Positions 25,415-34,236 of a stretch of 64,000 nucleotides of DNA are shown piece after piece. Within the stretch, counting starts at the first letter, position 1, and every line of letters starts with the position of its first letter. The DNA is taken from assembly GCF_014982805.1 (NCBI RefSeq), contig NZ_JADCKC010000001.1, forward strand, positions 434,001 through 498,000, given 5' to 3'. The translations under genes and the position numbers were made by a program. Below the pieces are notes generated by a model. That model was not told where the DNA came from and searched no databases. It worked only from the letters and a program-made list of their open reading frames with translations. This DNA is from Gemmiger gallinarum. Lineage in GTDB: Bacteria > Bacillota > Clostridia > Oscillospirales > Ruminococcaceae.

Positions 25415-26608
25415 ATGAACTTTATTTTTGTATCGCCGCATTTTCCCAAGAGTTACTGGAATTTCTGTGACCGGCTGCGCCGCAACGGTGTCAATGTGCT
25501 GGGCATCGGCGATGCGCCGTACGATGAGATTCCCGAGCCGCTCAAGGCAAGCCTGACCGAATATTACCGGGTGGACAATCTGAGCGACTACGATGCCATG
25601 GTGCGCGCCGTGGGCTACTTTACCTTCCAATACGGGAAGATCGACTGGCTGGAGAGCAACAACGAGTACTGGCTGGAGATGGACGCTCAGCTGCGCACCG
25701 ACTTTAACATCACCACGGGCGCCCAGAATGATTTTATCTCCCGCATCAAATACAAAAGCCGCATGAAGGACAGCTACCGCGAGGCCGGCGTCCCTGTGGC
25801 CCGCCACCATATGGTGTCCACGCTGGAGGCTGCCAAGGCGTTTATCGGCGAGGTGGGCTATCCTGTCATCGTCAAGCCGGACAACGGCTGCGGTGCCGAG
25901 GCCACCTACAAGCTGAAGAATCATGAGGAGCTGGAGGCTTTTTATGCCCAGCTGCCCCCGGTGCAGTACATCATGGAGGAATTCATCGACGGCACCATTG
26001 TAAGCTTTGACGGTGTGGCCGACAGCCACTGTGTGCCGCTGTTCTACACCAGCAACTACTTCCCCACCCCCATCATGGATATCGTCAACACCAACGGCGA
26101 TCTGGCCTACTGGGTCCGGCGGGAAGTACCCGAAGCCCTCAAGGACATCGGTTTCCGCACCATCAAGGCATTCGGCGCCAAGAGCCGCTTCTTCCACTGC
26201 GAGTTCTTCCAGCTCAATGCGGACAAGCCGGGTCTGGGCAAAAAGGGCGACTACGTTGCCTTGGAAGTCAACATGCGCCCCGCCGGCGGCTACACCCCCG
26301 ATATGATCAACTTTGCCAATTCGGTGGATTGCTATCAGGTATGGGCAGATATGGTCTGCTACGACAAGGTCATCCACGCGGACATGAACGGACCCAAATT
26401 CTTCTGTGTCTATGCCGGCCGCCGCGACGGCGTATTTTACAAGCACTCCCATGCTGAGATCCTGGCCCGCTACGGCGCCGTCATGAAGATGTGTGATCGG
26501 ATGCCCGACGCCCTCGCCCTGGACATGGGCAACCAGATGTATGTGGTCAATGTGGCCACCGAGGCAGATCGCGACGCATTTATCCGTTACGTGCAGGAAC
26601 GCGCCTGA
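25415..26608 (+). CDS. ATP-grasp domain protein
   Basis: A 397-aa protein with a biotin carboxylase-like ATP-grasp fold: KDSYREAGVPVARHH (start of the central domain), YPVIVKPDNGCGAEAT (ATP-binding Lys and loop near residue 160), YIMEEFIDGTIVSFDG, and the metal-binding YVALEVNMRPAGGYTPDM. Such enzymes ligate a carboxylate to an amine or thiol. The substrate here cannot be told. It is a stand-alone gene with a ribosome site GAGGGACAGG and a strong terminator behind it. Confidence 0.85.
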   Translation: MNFIFVSPHFPKSYWNFCDRLRRNGVNVLGIGDAPYDEIPEPLKASLTEYYRVDNLSDYDAMVRAVGYFTFQYGKIDWLESNNEYWLEMDAQLRTDFNITTGAQNDFISRIKYKSRMKDSYREAGVPVARHHMVSTLEAAKAFIGEVGYPVIVKPDNGCGAEATYKLKNHEELEAFYAQLPPVQYIMEEFIDGTIVSFDGVADSHCVPLFYTSNYFPTPIMDIVNTNGDLAYWVRREVPEALKDIGFRTIKAFGAKSRFFHCEFFQLNADKPGLGKKGDYVALEVNMRPAGGYTPDMINFANSVDCYQVWADMVCYDKVIHADMNGPKFFCVYAGRRDGVFYKHSHAEILARYGAVMKMCDRMPDALALDMGNQMYVVNVATEADRDAFIRYVQERA

Positions 26609-26635
26609 TCCTTTGCCCATTCTCTTTCATCGTAT

Positions 26636-26682
26636 AAAAACCGCCCGGAAGGCTGAAAGCTCCAGCCTTCCGGGCGGTTTTT
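26636..26682 (+). terminator. Bidirectional terminator
   Basis: A 19-bp perfect stem (26636-26654 with 26664-26682) with A5 on the left and T5 on the right. It ends both the ATP-grasp gene and the convergent deoB operon. Confidence 0.9.
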
Positions 26683-26691
26683 GTCTTTCTG

Positions 26692-28188
26692 TCAGGATTC
26701 GTTTTCCTGGATATACACCGACTGTTTGCCGTAATACTCAGTCAGGCCCCAGGTATCCGGTCCCGGTTCCACATCACTGAAAAAGAGCAGATAGGGGCGT
26801 TCATCCTCCGTCAAGGGGCGAATCACCGCATCCGTGACACCGGGATCCGAAAGGATGGCTTCCCGCTCATCCAGTGCAGCGGCATAGGCCTGGGGCGTGC
26901 CGTTGGCCAGTTCCCATGCGGCTTCCAGACTGGTGGCAAAGCGATTGTCCAGTCCCTCCTTGACGGTACGGCCGCCGATGCATGCGATACAGAGCACCAG
27001 CGCGCCGCCCACGGCCAGCCCCTTGCGCAGGTCAAGCCCCGCAAAAGGCAGTCTGGCGGCAGGTTTCTTTACACGGGACAGCCAGCCCAGGAAATACGCC
27101 CAGCTGACCAGCACACCGATGAGAAAGGTCATCCACACCACATTGATGAGGCGCCCCGGGCCGATGCCTCCCATAGTGTAGGAGGGCAGCCAGATCATGC
27201 CCCAGACCAGGACGAACGTGGCTGCGGCAGGCACCCACGGGCAGCGGAATGCCGAGGCCGGGATCTCACGGCTTTGCACCAGACGCCACAGCACCGGTGT
27301 AAGCAGGAGCAGCAGCGCGACAAGCGGCAGATCCAGCCAGCGGATCACCGACAGTACCGACAGGATCAGGCTTTTGACGACGGCTTCCGGCAGGGAGGCC
27401 GAAGAGAACCCCGACATCCGCACCTGGGTGCCCGGTGAGGTCATATTGAAATACAGTCCGCCCAGGCATACAACAAGTGGTGCCACCGGCCAGGCAGATT
27501 TTTTCCGCGCAAACAGCACCACTGCCAGGGCAAGCAGCATCAGCGCCAGAAGGATCACTACATGATGCCCGCCGCCGATGACCGCGCAGAGCAGGCAGCA
27601 CAATACCGTGCACATCAGCTTGGAACGCCGTTTGCCGCCTGTGTAGGTGCGAAACAGAAGCGCCGCCACCAGCATGGTCAGTACAAAGAACGGGATGTAA
27701 TTCATGGCACCGTTGTACCAGTACAGTCCCTCCACCTGATTGGGCATTCCCTGCACCACAGCAAAGGTAAAGGTCAGTGCCGCAAAGAAAACCGGTGCCT
27801 TTCCGTTCGGCCACAGACGGCCAAACACCGCTGCGCTCAAGCCCAGAGCACCCGCAAACAACAAACCGACGATCAGAAAGGTGGTAACGGCATACCATTG
27901 TCCGCCAAATATAGCCGGCTGCAGTGCCAGCAGAAAGGCAGACACATAGAGCCCCTGCCAGTTATTGTAAAAATAGAGGTCCGTCTCCGCCGCAGACTGG
28001 AGCAATTTTCCCCAGTCCACTCCCCACTGCTGCACCACCGCGTGAGTCTGCGCTGCATAGACATAGTCATCCGCCGACGGCCGGTTGAACAGCGCCGCCA
28101 CAAACACAGGGATCAGCAGGACAAGCATTCCGATGCAGAGTGCCCGCCTGATCCGCCGCAGGGAGGTTTCGTCTTCAAACAGATTCAT
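26692..28188 (-). CDS. Polytopic membrane protein, second DUF6056-like
   Basis: A 498-aa protein with about ten membrane segments. NRPSADDYVYA after the first segment and EGLYWYNGAMNYIPFF are the features shared with the DUF6056-type layout, like the gene at 15498-16919. A long C-terminal external part (about 400-498) contains AYAAALDEREAIL. A sugar-transfer role at the envelope is an inference from fold similarity to GT-C proteins. Last gene of the minus-strand run deoB-DUF218-esterase. Confidence 0.6.
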   Translation of the reverse strand: MNLFEDETSLRRIRRALCIGMLVLLIPVFVAALFNRPSADDYVYAAQTHAVVQQWGVDWGKLLQSAAETDLYFYNNWQGLYVSAFLLALQPAIFGGQWYAVTTFLIVGLLFAGALGLSAAVFGRLWPNGKAPVFFAALTFTFAVVQGMPNQVEGLYWYNGAMNYIPFFVLTMLVAALLFRTYTGGKRRSKLMCTVLCCLLCAVIGGGHHVVILLALMLLALAVVLFARKKSAWPVAPLVVCLGGLYFNMTSPGTQVRMSGFSSASLPEAVVKSLILSVLSVIRWLDLPLVALLLLLTPVLWRLVQSREIPASAFRCPWVPAAATFVLVWGMIWLPSYTMGGIGPGRLINVVWMTFLIGVLVSWAYFLGWLSRVKKPAARLPFAGLDLRKGLAVGGALVLCIACIGGRTVKEGLDNRFATSLEAAWELANGTPQAYAAALDEREAILSDPGVTDAVIRPLTEDERPYLLFFSDVEPGPDTWGLTEYYGKQSVYIQENES

Positions 28189-28209
28189 TGGGTCACTCCC
28201 CCGGCCGGT

Positions 28210-28971
28210 TTACGCCTGGCCCAAGATATTTTCCAGGAAATAGGGCCACTGACGGCGCCACCACGGCCAGTCATGGGTGACATCTGTGCCCCAGATGTCC
28301 ACCCAGGGATGGATGTCCTTGCTTTCCAGAATTTTCTGCAGTTCCAGGGTGGAGGTAAGCAGCTTGTCCTCCCAGGCGCCCTGACCGCAGCACATGATGA
28401 ACTTGTCCGCCCTGGCGTACAGTTCTTTGTATGGATGGTCGGCCGGGAAATTGCGCATATAGTCGCAGGGGCTGTTGCGATAGATCAGATCATCCATATA
28501 ATTGCCGAAGAACTCGCTGGCGTTATAGATACCGCTGAGGGCGATGGTGCCGTTGAAAATATCGGGACGGCGCAGGTAGAAGTTGACCGCATGGCCGCCG
28601 CCTACACTGGCTCCCCCCAGCAGAATGCGGCCTGTGTGGTCCTCGCCCTGTTCCCGGTTGATCTCCAGAATGCGAGGAACCAGTTCCTCACAGATATAAT
28701 TGTACCACCGCTCCTGCATCTCAATGCGGGGACGCTCGGGGCCGACGGCATCCCAGCTCTCGTGGTCAATGCTGTCTGCGCAGAAAATCTGGAGTTTGCC
28801 CGCATCGATCCACGGTGCCGCAATGTCGCACATGCCGAAGTCTTCCCAGTCAAAAAAGCGGCCGCCCTGGCAGGGAAAAATCAGGATGGGACGCCCTGCA
28901 TGACCAAATACCTTGAATTCCATGTCCCGGTTCAGATACCGGCTGTATTCCTTGTAATAGCGGATCTGCAT
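28210..28971 (-). CDS. Esterase D-like alpha/beta-hydrolase
   Basis: A 253-aa cytoplasmic hydrolase with the nucleophile elbow GGASVGGGHAV (about residues 137-147) and a plausible C-terminal His in TDVTHDWPWWRRQWPYF. The N-terminal MEFKVFGHAGRPILIFPCQGG is typical of the PF00756-related group. The ATG lies 11 nt after AAGGAGC. It is different from the esterase at 7753-8517. Substrate unknown. It starts 61 nt after the DUF218 gene. Confidence 0.78.
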   Translation of the reverse strand: MQIRYYKEYSRYLNRDMEFKVFGHAGRPILIFPCQGGRFFDWEDFGMCDIAAPWIDAGKLQIFCADSIDHESWDAVGPERPRIEMQERWYNYICEELVPRILEINREQGEDHTGRILLGGASVGGGHAVNFYLRRPDIFNGTIALSGIYNASEFFGNYMDDLIYRNSPCDYMRNFPADHPYKELYARADKFIMCCGQGAWEDKLLTSTLELQKILESKDIHPWVDIWGTDVTHDWPWWRRQWPYFLENILGQA

Positions 28972-29032
28972 CCTTACAACAGCTCCTTAAATGTAAATAA
29001 TATTTTTTCTGCCCGCAGGCAGGCTGACACCT

Positions 29033-29869
29033 TTATTTATAAAAGAACTTCTTGTTCAGGCTCAAAAGTCCCACCATGGCGTGCATGGGGCCCGACTCCG
29101 AAGTCTTGAACACCCAGTAGTACAACACCGCCAAAACTTCCCGCAGATAACAGGGCAGCACGCTGAGGAAGGAAATGCCTGCCGGAAGGGCATGCACCTC
29201 GGCAAAGCCGGCACGCCTGGCATACTGGCCCGCCCGGTAGCAGTGGAAGGCGTTGGTCACGTAGACGATGGCGCCGTCCGCATCCATTCCGTGATCCAGA
29301 AGAATCTGGCGGGCAAAAAGGAAGTTTTCCTCGGTGGAAGTGGATTTTGTCTCCTGCAAAACCCGGTCGGGGTCCAGGCCCTTGGCAATCAGGTAATCCC
29401 GCATGGCCTGGCCTTCCGGCACCGTTTCGTCCCGTCCCTGGCCTCCTGTGGTGATCACGATAGCATCGGGATGTTCACAGGCGTACTCATAGGCCTTGTC
29501 CAGCCGGTAGCGCAGAAGCAGACTGGGCCGATCCCCCCGCAGGCCCGCCCCTAGTACAATGACGGCCTGTTCGGTGCCGGTGGCGGTATTGGTGTATCCG
29601 CTGACCGAGACAAACACAAGCAGCGCACCATAAATGATTACGCCGATGAGCAGGATCACGCCCACAACCCGGCCCGGCCCCGTGGAAAACCAGCGATTGA
29701 CCGGACGGTACCAGATGGAGTAGCCTCCCACTGCCACCGTCAGCAGCCAGACCAGCAGATTGCCCATGTTGAAGTTGCTCATGAACACAAGGCCGATGGA
29801 ATAGGCCGCCAGCAGAACAGCCAAAATCCGTATGATCGTCAAAAACACTCGATTCCTCACCATATTCAT
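29033..29869 (-). CDS. DUF218 (YdcF/SanA/ElyC-like) membrane protein
   Basis: A 278-aa protein with three to four N-terminal membrane segments (to about residue 95) and a C-terminal DUF218 domain: AVIVLGAGLRGDRPSLLL, VITTGGQGRDE, ESTSTEEN-like segment and VTNAFHCYRA. Relatives are linked to envelope polysaccharide or peptidoglycan metabolism. No enzymatic activity is proven. Its start lies directly after the deoB stop, so it is in the deoB operon. Confidence 0.82.
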   Translation of the reverse strand: MNMVRNRVFLTIIRILAVLLAAYSIGLVFMSNFNMGNLLVWLLTVAVGGYSIWYRPVNRWFSTGPGRVVGVILLIGVIIYGALLVFVSVSGYTNTATGTEQAVIVLGAGLRGDRPSLLLRYRLDKAYEYACEHPDAIVITTGGQGRDETVPEGQAMRDYLIAKGLDPDRVLQETKSTSTEENFLFARQILLDHGMDADGAIVYVTNAFHCYRAGQYARRAGFAEVHALPAGISFLSVLPCYLREVLAVLYYWVFKTSESGPMHAMVGLLSLNKKFFYK

Positions 29870-29870
29870 C

Positions 29871-31046
29871 TTACTTTGTCAGTTCATGCATCACGCTGCA
29901 GCCGTCCAGGCAGACAGGAACGCCCAGATACTCACACACCGTATTGGCAATGGTACCAAAGCAATACCGCGTTCCCAGGTCCACCCCGCCGCGGAGCGAC
30001 TGGCCGTAAATCAGGTAAGGCACATACTCACGGGTATGATCGGTGGTTTTGGTATAGGAAGGATCGCAGCCGTGGTCCGCCGTCACCATGAGTACATCGT
30101 CGGGGCGCATCTTTTCCATAAACCCGGGCAGCCAGGCATCGAACTCAGCCAGCGCGGCGGCGTACCCCTGCACATCCCGGCGATGGCCGTACAGCATATC
30201 AAAATCCACCAGGTTGACAAAGGCCAGGCCCTCAAAGTCACGGTCAGCCAGCTCCAGGGTGACCCGCATTCCTTCGGTATTGCCGGAGGTGCGGATGGTC
30301 TCCCCTATGCCCTTGCCTGCAAAAATGTCATGAATCTTGCCCACGCCGATGGTGGCAAGCCCTGCCTTCTGCAGCAGGTCCAGCATGGTGTCCTTCGGCG
30401 GCAGCAATGAGTAGTCGTGGCGGCGGGCAGTACGTGTAAAGTTTTCCGCCTTGTCACCCACAAAAGGACGGGCAATGACCCGACCAACACCGTACTTTCC
30501 CTTGAGCAGTGCACGGGCCTGCTCACAGATCTGATAGAGTTTTTCCACGGGAACCAGTGCCTCATTGGCGGCAATCTGGAACACGCTGTCCGCCGAGGTA
30601 TACACGATCAGCGCTCCGGTGCGCAGGTGTTCCTCGCCGTAATCCCGGATGACCTCGGTGCCGGAATAAGGCTTGTTGCACAGCACCCCGTACCCGGTGA
30701 TGCGGGTGAACTCATCCAGCAGTTCCTGGGGGAAGCCATTGGGAAAGGTCGGCAGCGGCTCGGCACTGACCATGCCCGCAATCTCCCAGTGTCCGATGGT
30801 GGTATCCTTGCCGGCGCTTGCTTCCCGCAGGCGGGCAAAGCTGCCCATGGGATGCTCACAGGGGGTGCCGCAGGTGACGCCGTCAATATTGAAAAGGCCC
30901 AGTTTGGCGAGATTCTCGCCCCGGAAAGCGGGATGGCCTGCCACAGCAGCCAGCGTGTTGGTGCCGGCATCGCCGAACTGTTCCGCATCCGGCTCCGCCC
31001 CAATGCCGAAGCTGTCCAGAACGATCAGAAATACGCGTTTTGCCAC
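29871..31046 (-). CDS. deoB: Phosphopentomutase
   Basis: Converts (deoxy)ribose 1-phosphate to the 5-phosphate, linking nucleoside breakdown to central metabolism. The 391-aa protein has the metal-binding LIVLDSFGIG at the N-terminus, the catalytic Thr in DTTIGHWEIAG and the second metal region TADHGCDP. Start choice: GTG at 31046 after AAAGGAG. The frame upstream of it is not conserved. It works downstream of DeoD (13610-14329). Confidence 0.95.
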   Translation of the reverse strand: MAKRVFLIVLDSFGIGAEPDAEQFGDAGTNTLAAVAGHPAFRGENLAKLGLFNIDGVTCGTPCEHPMGSFARLREASAGKDTTIGHWEIAGMVSAEPLPTFPNGFPQELLDEFTRITGYGVLCNKPYSGTEVIRDYGEEHLRTGALIVYTSADSVFQIAANEALVPVEKLYQICEQARALLKGKYGVGRVIARPFVGDKAENFTRTARRHDYSLLPPKDTMLDLLQKAGLATIGVGKIHDIFAGKGIGETIRTSGNTEGMRVTLELADRDFEGLAFVNLVDFDMLYGHRRDVQGYAAALAEFDAWLPGFMEKMRPDDVLMVTADHGCDPSYTKTTDHTREYVPYLIYGQSLRGGVDLGTRYCFGTIANTVCEYLGVPVCLDGCSVMHELTK

Positions 31047-31134
31047 AGTTTTATCTCCTTTGTTCGTTGGTAAATCCACCGACCGGCGGAAAAGATCTTT
31101 TTCAAAGTAAATACACTTGCTTTTTCTGTGTCAT

Positions 31135-31163
31135 ATTATACCTGAAAGACAGCAAAAAGTAAA
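31135..31163 (-). promoter_or_regulatory. Promoter of deoB
   Basis: On the minus strand TTTACT (31158-31163), 17 bp, perfect TATAAT (31135-31140). Confidence 0.65.
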
Positions 31164-31255
31164 ACCGGAGGATAAAATCACTGCATATAGCATAATTTCC
31201 CATGCCGGGCAACAAATTTTCACTCCAAACAGGCCTTGTCGGCAGCGATTTGTGC

Positions 31256-31284
31256 TTGTGAAAATCTCACAAATGTAATATAAT
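31256..31284 (+). promoter_or_regulatory. Promoter of pyk-luxS
   Basis: TTGTGA (31256-31261), 17 bp, perfect TATAAT (31279-31284), 55 bp before the pyk start. Confidence 0.7.
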
Positions 31285-31338
31285 GACTTTGTATAAGATT
31301 AAAAATCATTTCATATTTTTTTCAATCAGGAGGTTTCC

Positions 31339-33084
31339 ATGCGCAACACGAAGATTGTGTGTACTCTTGGTCCTTCGACCGATAAGGACGACGTTCTCCG
31401 TCAGCTGATCGAGAACGGTATGAATGTAGCCCGTTTCAATTTTTCTCACGGCGATTATGACGAGCATCGCCGCCGTTATGAGGCTCTGCGTGCTCTTTCC
31501 GCCGAATTGGACCGCCCTGTCGCAGCCATGCTGGATACCAAGGGCCCCGAGATCCGTCTCGGAACTTTTAAGAACGGCTCTGAAACTCTGGTTGCCGGCC
31601 AGAAATTCACTCTGACTTCCCGCGACATTGAGGGCACCAACGAGATTTCCTCCATCACCTACAAGGATCTGCCCCGCGACGTTCAGCCCGGCGGCCGCAT
31701 CATGCTGGACGACGGCCTGATTTCTCTGCGCATTGAAAATGTTACCGATACCGAGATTCATTGCGTCGTGGAGAATGACGGCGTCATTAAGACCAAGAAG
31801 GGCGTCAATGTTCCCGGCGTGCACCTTTCCATGCCTTATATGAGCACCCGCGACCGCTCGGACATTCTGTTTGGCGTGGAGATGGGCTTTGATCTGATTT
31901 CTGCCAGCTTTACCCGCTGTGCACAGGACATTCAGGAGATTCGTCATCTTGTCAGCGAGAACGGCGGCAACATCCGCATCATCGCCAAAATCGAAAACCA
32001 GGAAGGCGTGGACAATATCGACGAGATCCTGAGTGTTGCCGACGGCATCATGGTTGCCCGCGGCGACATGGGCGTTGAGATCGACTTTGCCGAGATCCCC
32101 GCCATTCAGAAACATCTGATCGACCGCACCATGTCCGCCGGCAAGCTGGTCATCACTGCCACTCAGATGCTGGACTCCATGATTGTCAACCCCCGTCCCA
32201 CCCGGGCCGAGATCACCGACGTGGCCAACGCCATCTACGACGGTTCTTCCGCCGTCATGCTCAGCGGCGAAACCGCTGCCGGCAAGTACCCGGTGGAGGC
32301 TCTCAAGGCCATGTCCAAGATTGCGGACACCGCTGAGAGCGATTCCAATTATAACATGCTGGTCCACCATGCCCTGACCAAGGACAGCCGCCTGAGCATC
32401 AGCGCCGCAGTCGCCCATGCCGCCTGCACCACCGCCGCCGATATTCACGCCAGCGCCATCATCACCGTCTCCAAGAGCGGTGAGACTGCCCGTCTGCTGA
32501 GCCGCTGCCGTCCCACAACCCCCATTATCGCCTGCGTCATGGACGAGTGCGTCCGCCGTCAGCTCAATGCTTACTGGGGCATCACTCCGCTCATTATGCC
32601 TTACGCGCATTCCACCGACGAGATGATCAGCATGTCCGTTGAGGCTGCCGAGAAGGCCGGCCTCATTCATCCCGGTGAAATGGTCGTTGTGACCGCCGGT
32701 GTGCCCGTGGGCGTTTCCGGCACCACCAACATGATCAAAGTTCATCTGGTAGGCAACAGCCTCCTTTCCGGTGTGGGCATCGGCAAGCTGAACGCCAAAG
32801 GCAATGTCTGCATCTGCCGCACTGCTACCGAGGCCGCCAAGAAGTTCAAAGCCGGCGACATTCTGGTCGCCCCCTACACCAACAATGATTTCCTGCCTTA
32901 TATGCGCAGCGCTGCGGGCATCATCGTTGAGGAGGCCGGCACCAACAGCCATGCCGCTATTGTCGGACTGACCCTGAACAAAGCCGTCATTGTCGGCGCC
33001 TCCCATGCCATGCGTATCCTGCCCGACGGCGCCGGCATTCTGATGGACTGCGAGCACGGCGTTGTCCAGTCCACTGTGGAGTGA
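31339..33084 (+). CDS. pyk: Pyruvate kinase with C-terminal PEP-utilizing domain
   Basis: Final ATP-yielding step of glycolysis. Domains: TIM barrel with KIVCTLGPSTD, MLDTKGPEIRLG and MVARGDMGVEI, a B domain near 70-170, the allosteric C domain, and an extra about 100-residue PEP-utilizing phosphohistidine-like domain (GDILVAPYTNNDFLPYM, GTNSHAAIVG). This extension is known in Bacillus and Clostridia. Total 581 aa. The TGA stop overlaps the start region of luxS, so the two are coupled. Confidence 0.96.
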   Translation: MRNTKIVCTLGPSTDKDDVLRQLIENGMNVARFNFSHGDYDEHRRRYEALRALSAELDRPVAAMLDTKGPEIRLGTFKNGSETLVAGQKFTLTSRDIEGTNEISSITYKDLPRDVQPGGRIMLDDGLISLRIENVTDTEIHCVVENDGVIKTKKGVNVPGVHLSMPYMSTRDRSDILFGVEMGFDLISASFTRCAQDIQEIRHLVSENGGNIRIIAKIENQEGVDNIDEILSVADGIMVARGDMGVEIDFAEIPAIQKHLIDRTMSAGKLVITATQMLDSMIVNPRPTRAEITDVANAIYDGSSAVMLSGETAAGKYPVEALKAMSKIADTAESDSNYNMLVHHALTKDSRLSISAAVAHAACTTAADIHASAIITVSKSGETARLLSRCRPTTPIIACVMDECVRRQLNAYWGITPLIMPYAHSTDEMISMSVEAAEKAGLIHPGEMVVVTAGVPVGVSGTTNMIKVHLVGNSLLSGVGIGKLNAKGNVCICRTATEAAKKFKAGDILVAPYTNNDFLPYMRSAAGIIVEEAGTNSHAAIVGLTLNKAVIVGASHAMRILPDGAGILMDCEHGVVQSTVE

Positions 33085-33092
33085 TGATCCCC

Positions 33093-33554
33093 ATGAAACG
33101 AATTGCCAGTTTTTGTGTGGACCATACCACACTGATGCCCGGGCTGTATCTTTCCCGTCAGGATGGCGATGTCCTGACCTGGGATGTCCGCATGAAGCAG
33201 CCCAATCGCGGGCAGTATCTCTCCCCCGCCGCGGCGCATACGCTGGAGCATCTGTTTGCCACTTATGCCCGCAACAGCAAGTGGTCGGAACATGTGGTTT
33301 ATGTGGGACCCATGGGATGTCTGACCGGTTTTTACCTGCTGACCAGCGGACTGGATAAGATGCAGGTACTGGAGCTGGTGCGGGAATCCTTCGCCTGGAT
33401 GGCCGCTTATGACGGCCCCATTCCCGGCGCTTCTGAAAAGGAGTGCGGCAATTACCTGATGATGGACCCCATCGCCGCCCGCCGGGAGGCCGGTGAAATG
33501 CTGCAAGTCCTGAATGCTCTGGGAACTGAGCATCCGTTTACCGGAGAATACTGA
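33093..33554 (+). CDS. luxS: S-ribosylhomocysteine lyase
   Basis: Cleaves S-ribosylhomocysteine to homocysteine and the AI-2 precursor in the activated methyl cycle. Zinc ligands are in HTLEHLFAT (HxxEH) and in the ECGNYL cysteine. The catalytic Cys is in GPMGCLTGFYL. Length is 153 aa. The chosen ATG begins MKRIASF. A GTG at 33081 and an ATG at 33084 are in frame but too close to the GGAG site. It is unusual as the direct neighbour of pyk. The nucleosidase partner is not nearby. Confidence 0.95.
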   Translation: MKRIASFCVDHTTLMPGLYLSRQDGDVLTWDVRMKQPNRGQYLSPAAAHTLEHLFATYARNSKWSEHVVYVGPMGCLTGFYLLTSGLDKMQVLELVRESFAWMAAYDGPIPGASEKECGNYLMMDPIAARREAGEMLQVLNALGTEHPFTGEY

Positions 33555-33578
33555 TTCTCCTCTGTTCTGATTCTAATT

Positions 33579-33622
33579 GAAAAGAGAGCCGACCGATAAA
33601 ACAACGGTCGGCTCTCTTTTTT
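33579..33622 (+). terminator. Bidirectional terminator between luxS and marR
   Basis: AAAAGAGAGCCGACCG and CGGTCGGCTCTCTTTT form a 16-bp perfect stem with A and T runs on the two sides. Confidence 0.9.
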
Positions 33623-33651
33623 GTTGTCTTTTCCAGTCCAAGGATACGGGA

Positions 33652-34086
33652 TCATTCCTCTATATCGATGGCTGCCGCCGCGGCCTTTGCCAAAAGCCGA
33701 GCGAACTCCGTCTGTTCCTCCTCTGTCATCTGCTGGGTCATGCGGAGAAAGCAGCGGTCGATCTCCTCCCTGATGTACGGATAGACTTTCCAGGATTTTT
33801 CGGTGGGACGGATGTCATAGGTTCGCTTGTCCTTTGCATTGGTGGTCCGGACAACAAAGCCTCCGACTTCCAGTTTCGTAACCGTCTTGGCGATCACACT
33901 TTTGTCCAGTGACAGTCGCTTGGTGATTTCGTCCTGTGTCAGTGTCTTATAGTCACATACGATCAGAATCACCACCGCCTGTGCAGCTGTGAGACCATGC
34001 CGGGCACAGTCATTGTTCAGCCAGATGTGAGATTTCCGGTACAGGATGGAAATGGATTTGAACGGGCTTTCGGAGCTGTTCATCAT
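33652..34086 (-). CDS. MarR-family repressor
   Basis: A 144-aa winged-helix regulator: HGLTAAQAVVILIV, the recognition part DEITKRLSLDKSVIAKTVTKLE and the wing FVVRTTNAKDKRTYDI are standard MarR features. It is divergent from an MFS transporter, and both promoters carry the same palindrome, so it very likely represses itself and the transporter until a ligand or drug binds. The start ATG pair at 34086 and 34083 follows AAAGGAGAG. Confidence 0.9.
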   Translation of the reverse strand: MMNSSESPFKSISILYRKSHIWLNNDCARHGLTAAQAVVILIVCDYKTLTQDEITKRLSLDKSVIAKTVTKLEVGGFVVRTTNAKDKRTYDIRPTEKSWKVYPYIREEIDRCFLRMTQQMTEEEQTEFARLLAKAAAAAIDIEE

Positions 34087-34111
34087 AGGGCATCTCTCCT
34101 TTAATAAAACC

Positions 34112-34141
34112 AGTATACTTTATTTTGGTGGCAAATGCAAC
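34112..34141 (-). promoter_or_regulatory. marR promoter overlapped by operator copy 2
   Basis: On the minus strand TTGCAT (34135-34140), 17 bp, TATACT (34112-34117). The operator-like GTGGCAAATGCAAC (34128-34141, plus strand) differs from the perfect palindrome at 34184-34197 at three bases, two of them in the spacer, and covers the -35. Confidence 0.7.
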
Positions 34142-34147
34142 TTGATA

Positions 34148-34176
34148 TTGACGCAAGCCCGGCACCGTGCTATTCT
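34148..34176 (+). promoter_or_regulatory. Promoter of the MFS transporter gene
   Basis: TTGACG (34148-34153), 17 bp, TATTCT (34171-34176). Confidence 0.7.
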
Positions 34177-34183
34177 ATATATG

Positions 34184-34197
34184 GTGGCAGTTGCCAC
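34184..34197 (+). promoter_or_regulatory. MarR operator palindrome, copy 1
   Basis: GTGGCA-GT-TGCCAC is a perfect 6+2+6 palindrome flanked by TATAT-like runs. It starts 8 bp after the -10 of the MFS promoter, covering the start point, a classic repression site. Confidence 0.75.
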
Positions 34198-34236
34198 TAT
34201 ATTTTTTTGACTGTTTCTTAAAGGAGTATCAAATTC

